The position numbers and the translations under genes were made by a program. Under the pieces are notes generated by a model. It did no database searches. It was not told the origin of the DNA and was given only the letters and a program-made list of their open reading frames with translations. From the NCBI RefSeq assembly GCF_010120595.1, contig NZ_CP038020.1:930001-994000 (forward strand): a stretch of 64,000 nucleotides of DNA, given 5' to 3'. Positions 62,218-64,000 of this stretch are shown here, in pieces; within the stretch, counting starts at the first letter, position 1, and each line of letters starts with the position of its first letter. The DNA comes from Streptococcus thermophilus. GTDB taxonomy: Bacteria; Bacillota; Bacilli; Lactobacillales; Streptococcaceae.

Positions 62218-64000
62218 ATGCGAGGGAAACAACAAGATTTTCGAACAGAGAAGTACATTCGTTACGGTATTCGTAAGTTCAGCTTTGGAGCAGCATCAGT
62301 AGCAATTGCTGTTGGTTTAATGTTCTTAGGTAATGGCGTAGTATCAGCGACGGAAGTACAATCAGCTGAAACAGCTATTACAACATCTGCTTCTAGTCAA
62401 GGTGACAAGGAGACGGAAAAGGCTGAGCCTAAAGCAGAAACAGTAGAAACTGTGAAGCCAGAAACTGTGAGTCCAGAGACTATAAAGCCAGAAACTGTGA
62501 ATCCAGAGACTGTGAAGCCAGAAACTGTGAATCCAGAGACTGTGAATTCAGAGACTATGAAGCCAGAAACTGTGAATCCAGAAACTGAAAAAGCTACAGA
62601 AGTGAAATCAGAAGTTGCAGCTACAAAGGCAGCAACTAAAGCAACTCTAGCGAATACAGATGCTAGTCAAGCCGATGTAGATGCACAAGCAGAAACTGTA
62701 TCAGCTTTGAGCACAGCTGTAACTGAATCAAATACTGCTGAAAAGAAATTAAGACCAACTGAAATTTATACAACTAATGGTACTCCAGGTACCGCCGGCA
62801 CTGCAGTTAAGACAAATGCAAAGTATGCAAATTCTGTGGAAACAGTGGATAATAACAAGCGTGGTAATAGAGAGAATACAGATTCTATTAACCAAAGACG
62901 AAGAGTCAAAAGAAGTGCAATAGATACAACTAAGTTTGCTCAAAACTACGATAGAAAGGTATTGTCAGGTTCAGTTACCAATACGGGTTTCTCAGTTAGT
63001 GATCCAGATTATCCATCTGGAATGTGGATTGATCCAGATAAATCTCATTACAGTTATGAATGGGTGCAAACAAAATATCATGGAAACCAGATTGTTCTTT
63101 CAACTAATCGAACGGGCGATGGAATTGTTTATGTAACGGAATTATCGCCATCAAATAAAGTTTTAAAACAATACACTTTAAATCAAAATACTAAGGTACC
63201 ATCTGCTGTATTTGATAGCACTACCTACTATAATGATACTTATTATGCGATGGTTGAAAGTTTAAGAGATCCTCTTGCTGTTAAATATATTGCTAGTAAA
63301 TATGATACTGGCTACTACAATAAACTATCCTATATGGTACCCAAATTGATCACACAAACAACCTATTTTGTTGATAAAGATGGCAAGCAAATCACCGACA
63401 GTAATGGTAATCCGGTTGTTCCTTATACACAAAAAGGGTTAGTCGGCCAAAAATATACGACGAGTCCCATACTTATAAATGGTTACTATGCTACTGCATC
63501 TTCTAATTCAAATGGCACTATGTCACCATACGGAGAGATTGGTGCTAGTTATGTTAAAGACTTTCATGATGGAATAGTTGTTACTTACACTCAGACTGGT
63601 TCAGATGGAACAATGTCTGCTTCAATTGCACAAAATGGAAAAGTTCTCGAAACATATACAAATATAAAGCCCTCAGATCCTGTGATAAAGTATCAAGTAG
63701 GTTATACGACAGTCGCAATTAAAAATCCATATATTCCACAAACCTCTGATGTTAAGTATGTTTACAGAAAGCTCGGCAACTGGGTCGTCTCTAATCCTGA
63801 TGGCTCGACAAAATCAATTATTTATCCCAATGATCCTATTGACCCTACTAAGATTGCTGATTCATCTGTGCCTGGTTACCCGGTTATTGATTTTCTTCCT
63901 GGCTATACACCTAAAGACCATATGGGGACTCCTTTGGTGCCAGTTGATCCCGATGACCGTACTAAGGGCTATATTCCGCCAATACCTTCTGATATTGGTA
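62218..64000 (+). CDS. YSIRK-signal surface adhesin with MucBP-like domain (truncated by window end)
   Basis: At least 594 aa are encoded with no stop before the window ends. The signal peptide is of YSIRK type (YIRYGIRKFSFGAASVAIAV) with likely cleavage after VSA. Next is a region of pentapeptide repeats (ETVNP/ETVKP) at 62446-62590, then a Thr/Ala-rich segment and the basic stretch RRRVKRSAID. A large folded region follows, with a MucBP-like unit (TTYFVDKDGKQITDSNGNPV, PYTQKGLVGQKYTTSP). The C-terminal sorting signal should lie beyond the window. It is probably a host- or mucin-binding wall protein. Confidence 0.9.
   Translation, partial: MRGKQQDFRTEKYIRYGIRKFSFGAASVAIAVGLMFLGNGVVSATEVQSAETAITTSASSQGDKETEKAEPKAETVETVKPETVSPETIKPETVNPETVKPETVNPETVNSETMKPETVNPETEKATEVKSEVAATKAATKATLANTDASQADVDAQAETVSALSTAVTESNTAEKKLRPTEIYTTNGTPGTAGTAVKTNAKYANSVETVDNNKRGNRENTDSINQRRRVKRSAIDTTKFAQNYDRKVLSGSVTNTGFSVSDPDYPSGMWIDPDKSHYSYEWVQTKYHGNQIVLSTNRTGDGIVYVTELSPSNKVLKQYTLNQNTKVPSAVFDSTTYYNDTYYAMVESLRDPLAVKYIASKYDTGYYNKLSYMVPKLITQTTYFVDKDGKQITDSNGNPVVPYTQKGLVGQKYTTSPILINGYYATASSNSNGTMSPYGEIGASYVKDFHDGIVVTYTQTGSDGTMSASIAQNGKVLETYTNIKPSDPVIKYQVGYTTVAIKNPYIPQTSDVKYVYRKLGNWVVSNPDGSTKSIIYPNDPIDPTKIADSSVPGYPVIDFLPGYTPKDHMGTPLVPVDPDDRTKGYIPPIPSDIG
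62446..62590 (+). repeat. 15-bp tandem repeats encoding ETVxP in the adhesin
   Basis: Nine to ten imperfect copies of a 15-bp unit (GAAACTGTGAATCCA type) encode alternating ETVKP and ETVNP/ETVSP pentapeptides, a Pro-rich stalk after the signal peptide. Length variation between strains is likely. Confidence 0.88.

Noticed and set aside
62446-62590. CRISPR-like array
   Set aside because: The repeats are contiguous 15-bp in-frame codon repeats without spacers, encoding a Pro-rich stalk. No CRISPR array or cas gene was seen anywhere in the window.
1-64000. tRNA or rRNA genes
   Set aside because: I looked for cloverleaf-type patterns and rRNA signatures between genes and saw none. This is a visual check only and would need a tRNA-scanning program to confirm.

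Overview
The window looks like chromosomal DNA from a Streptococcus of the salivarius group (S. salivarius, S. vestibularis or S. thermophilus). The reasons are the streptococcal housekeeping genes (glyQ/glyS under a glycine T-box, lspA-rluD, pyrR-pyrP-pyrB-carA-carB, rplJ-rplL), two ISL3-family insertion sequences, many decayed genes, a YSIRK-type surface adhesin, and a lantibiotic precursor that I recognise from memory as salivaricin 9-like. S. salivarius is my best guess.

Layout. Positions 1-6147 hold a broken membrane protein, the T-box-controlled glyQ and glyS, a UPF0291 gene, and a degenerate ISL3 element that separates that gene from its terminator. Positions 6179-13350 hold a CycA-like amino acid permease, an unrecognised gene under a palindromic operator, a decayed beta-glucoside PTS gene behind an intact antitermination site, a membrane-anchored cyclophilin and a decayed repeat protein. 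Positions 13421-23750 hold a LysR regulator, lspA, rluD and the pyrimidine genes. pyrP, carA and carB are each preceded by a long hairpin; the three hairpins share conserved flanks and show apparent compensatory pairing. Positions 24127-28299 hold a methyltransferase, a collapsed MacA/MacB exporter and the rplJ-rplL operon with an L10 leader.

From 28285 to 55652 an integrative and conjugative element (ICE) of the ICESa2603/rplL type sits in the 3' end of rplL, bounded by a 15-bp direct repeat. It carries RepA_N, a DNA cytosine methyltransferase, a small accessory cluster, a type IV secretion set (T4CP, VirB6-like, PrgI, VirB4, VirB1-like hydrolase), an AbiE system, MobC and relaxase genes, and DUF3173 plus a tyrosine integrase. 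It is probably no longer self-mobile: the relaxase, a DUF3801 gene, the cell-wall hydrolase and the AbiE toxin each carry a stop or frameshift. Between the relaxase and the right-end genes is an A+T-rich lantibiotic cargo, flanked by a 29-bp imperfect direct repeat. It has a sensor kinase and regulator, an intact lacticin-481-group precursor and a complete LanFEG immunity transporter. No LanM synthetase gene is present, and the transporter/protease gene has lost its catalytic N-terminus. This cluster should sense and resist, but cannot by itself make the lantibiotic.

Right of the ICE are the displaced rplL terminator and an intact ISL3 element. Next comes an IS3-type element split into two ends with an ABC exporter pair and small membrane ORFs between them. 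The IS3 right end abuts the C-terminal half of a broken LPXTG adhesin. The window ends inside a second, apparently intact YSIRK adhesin.
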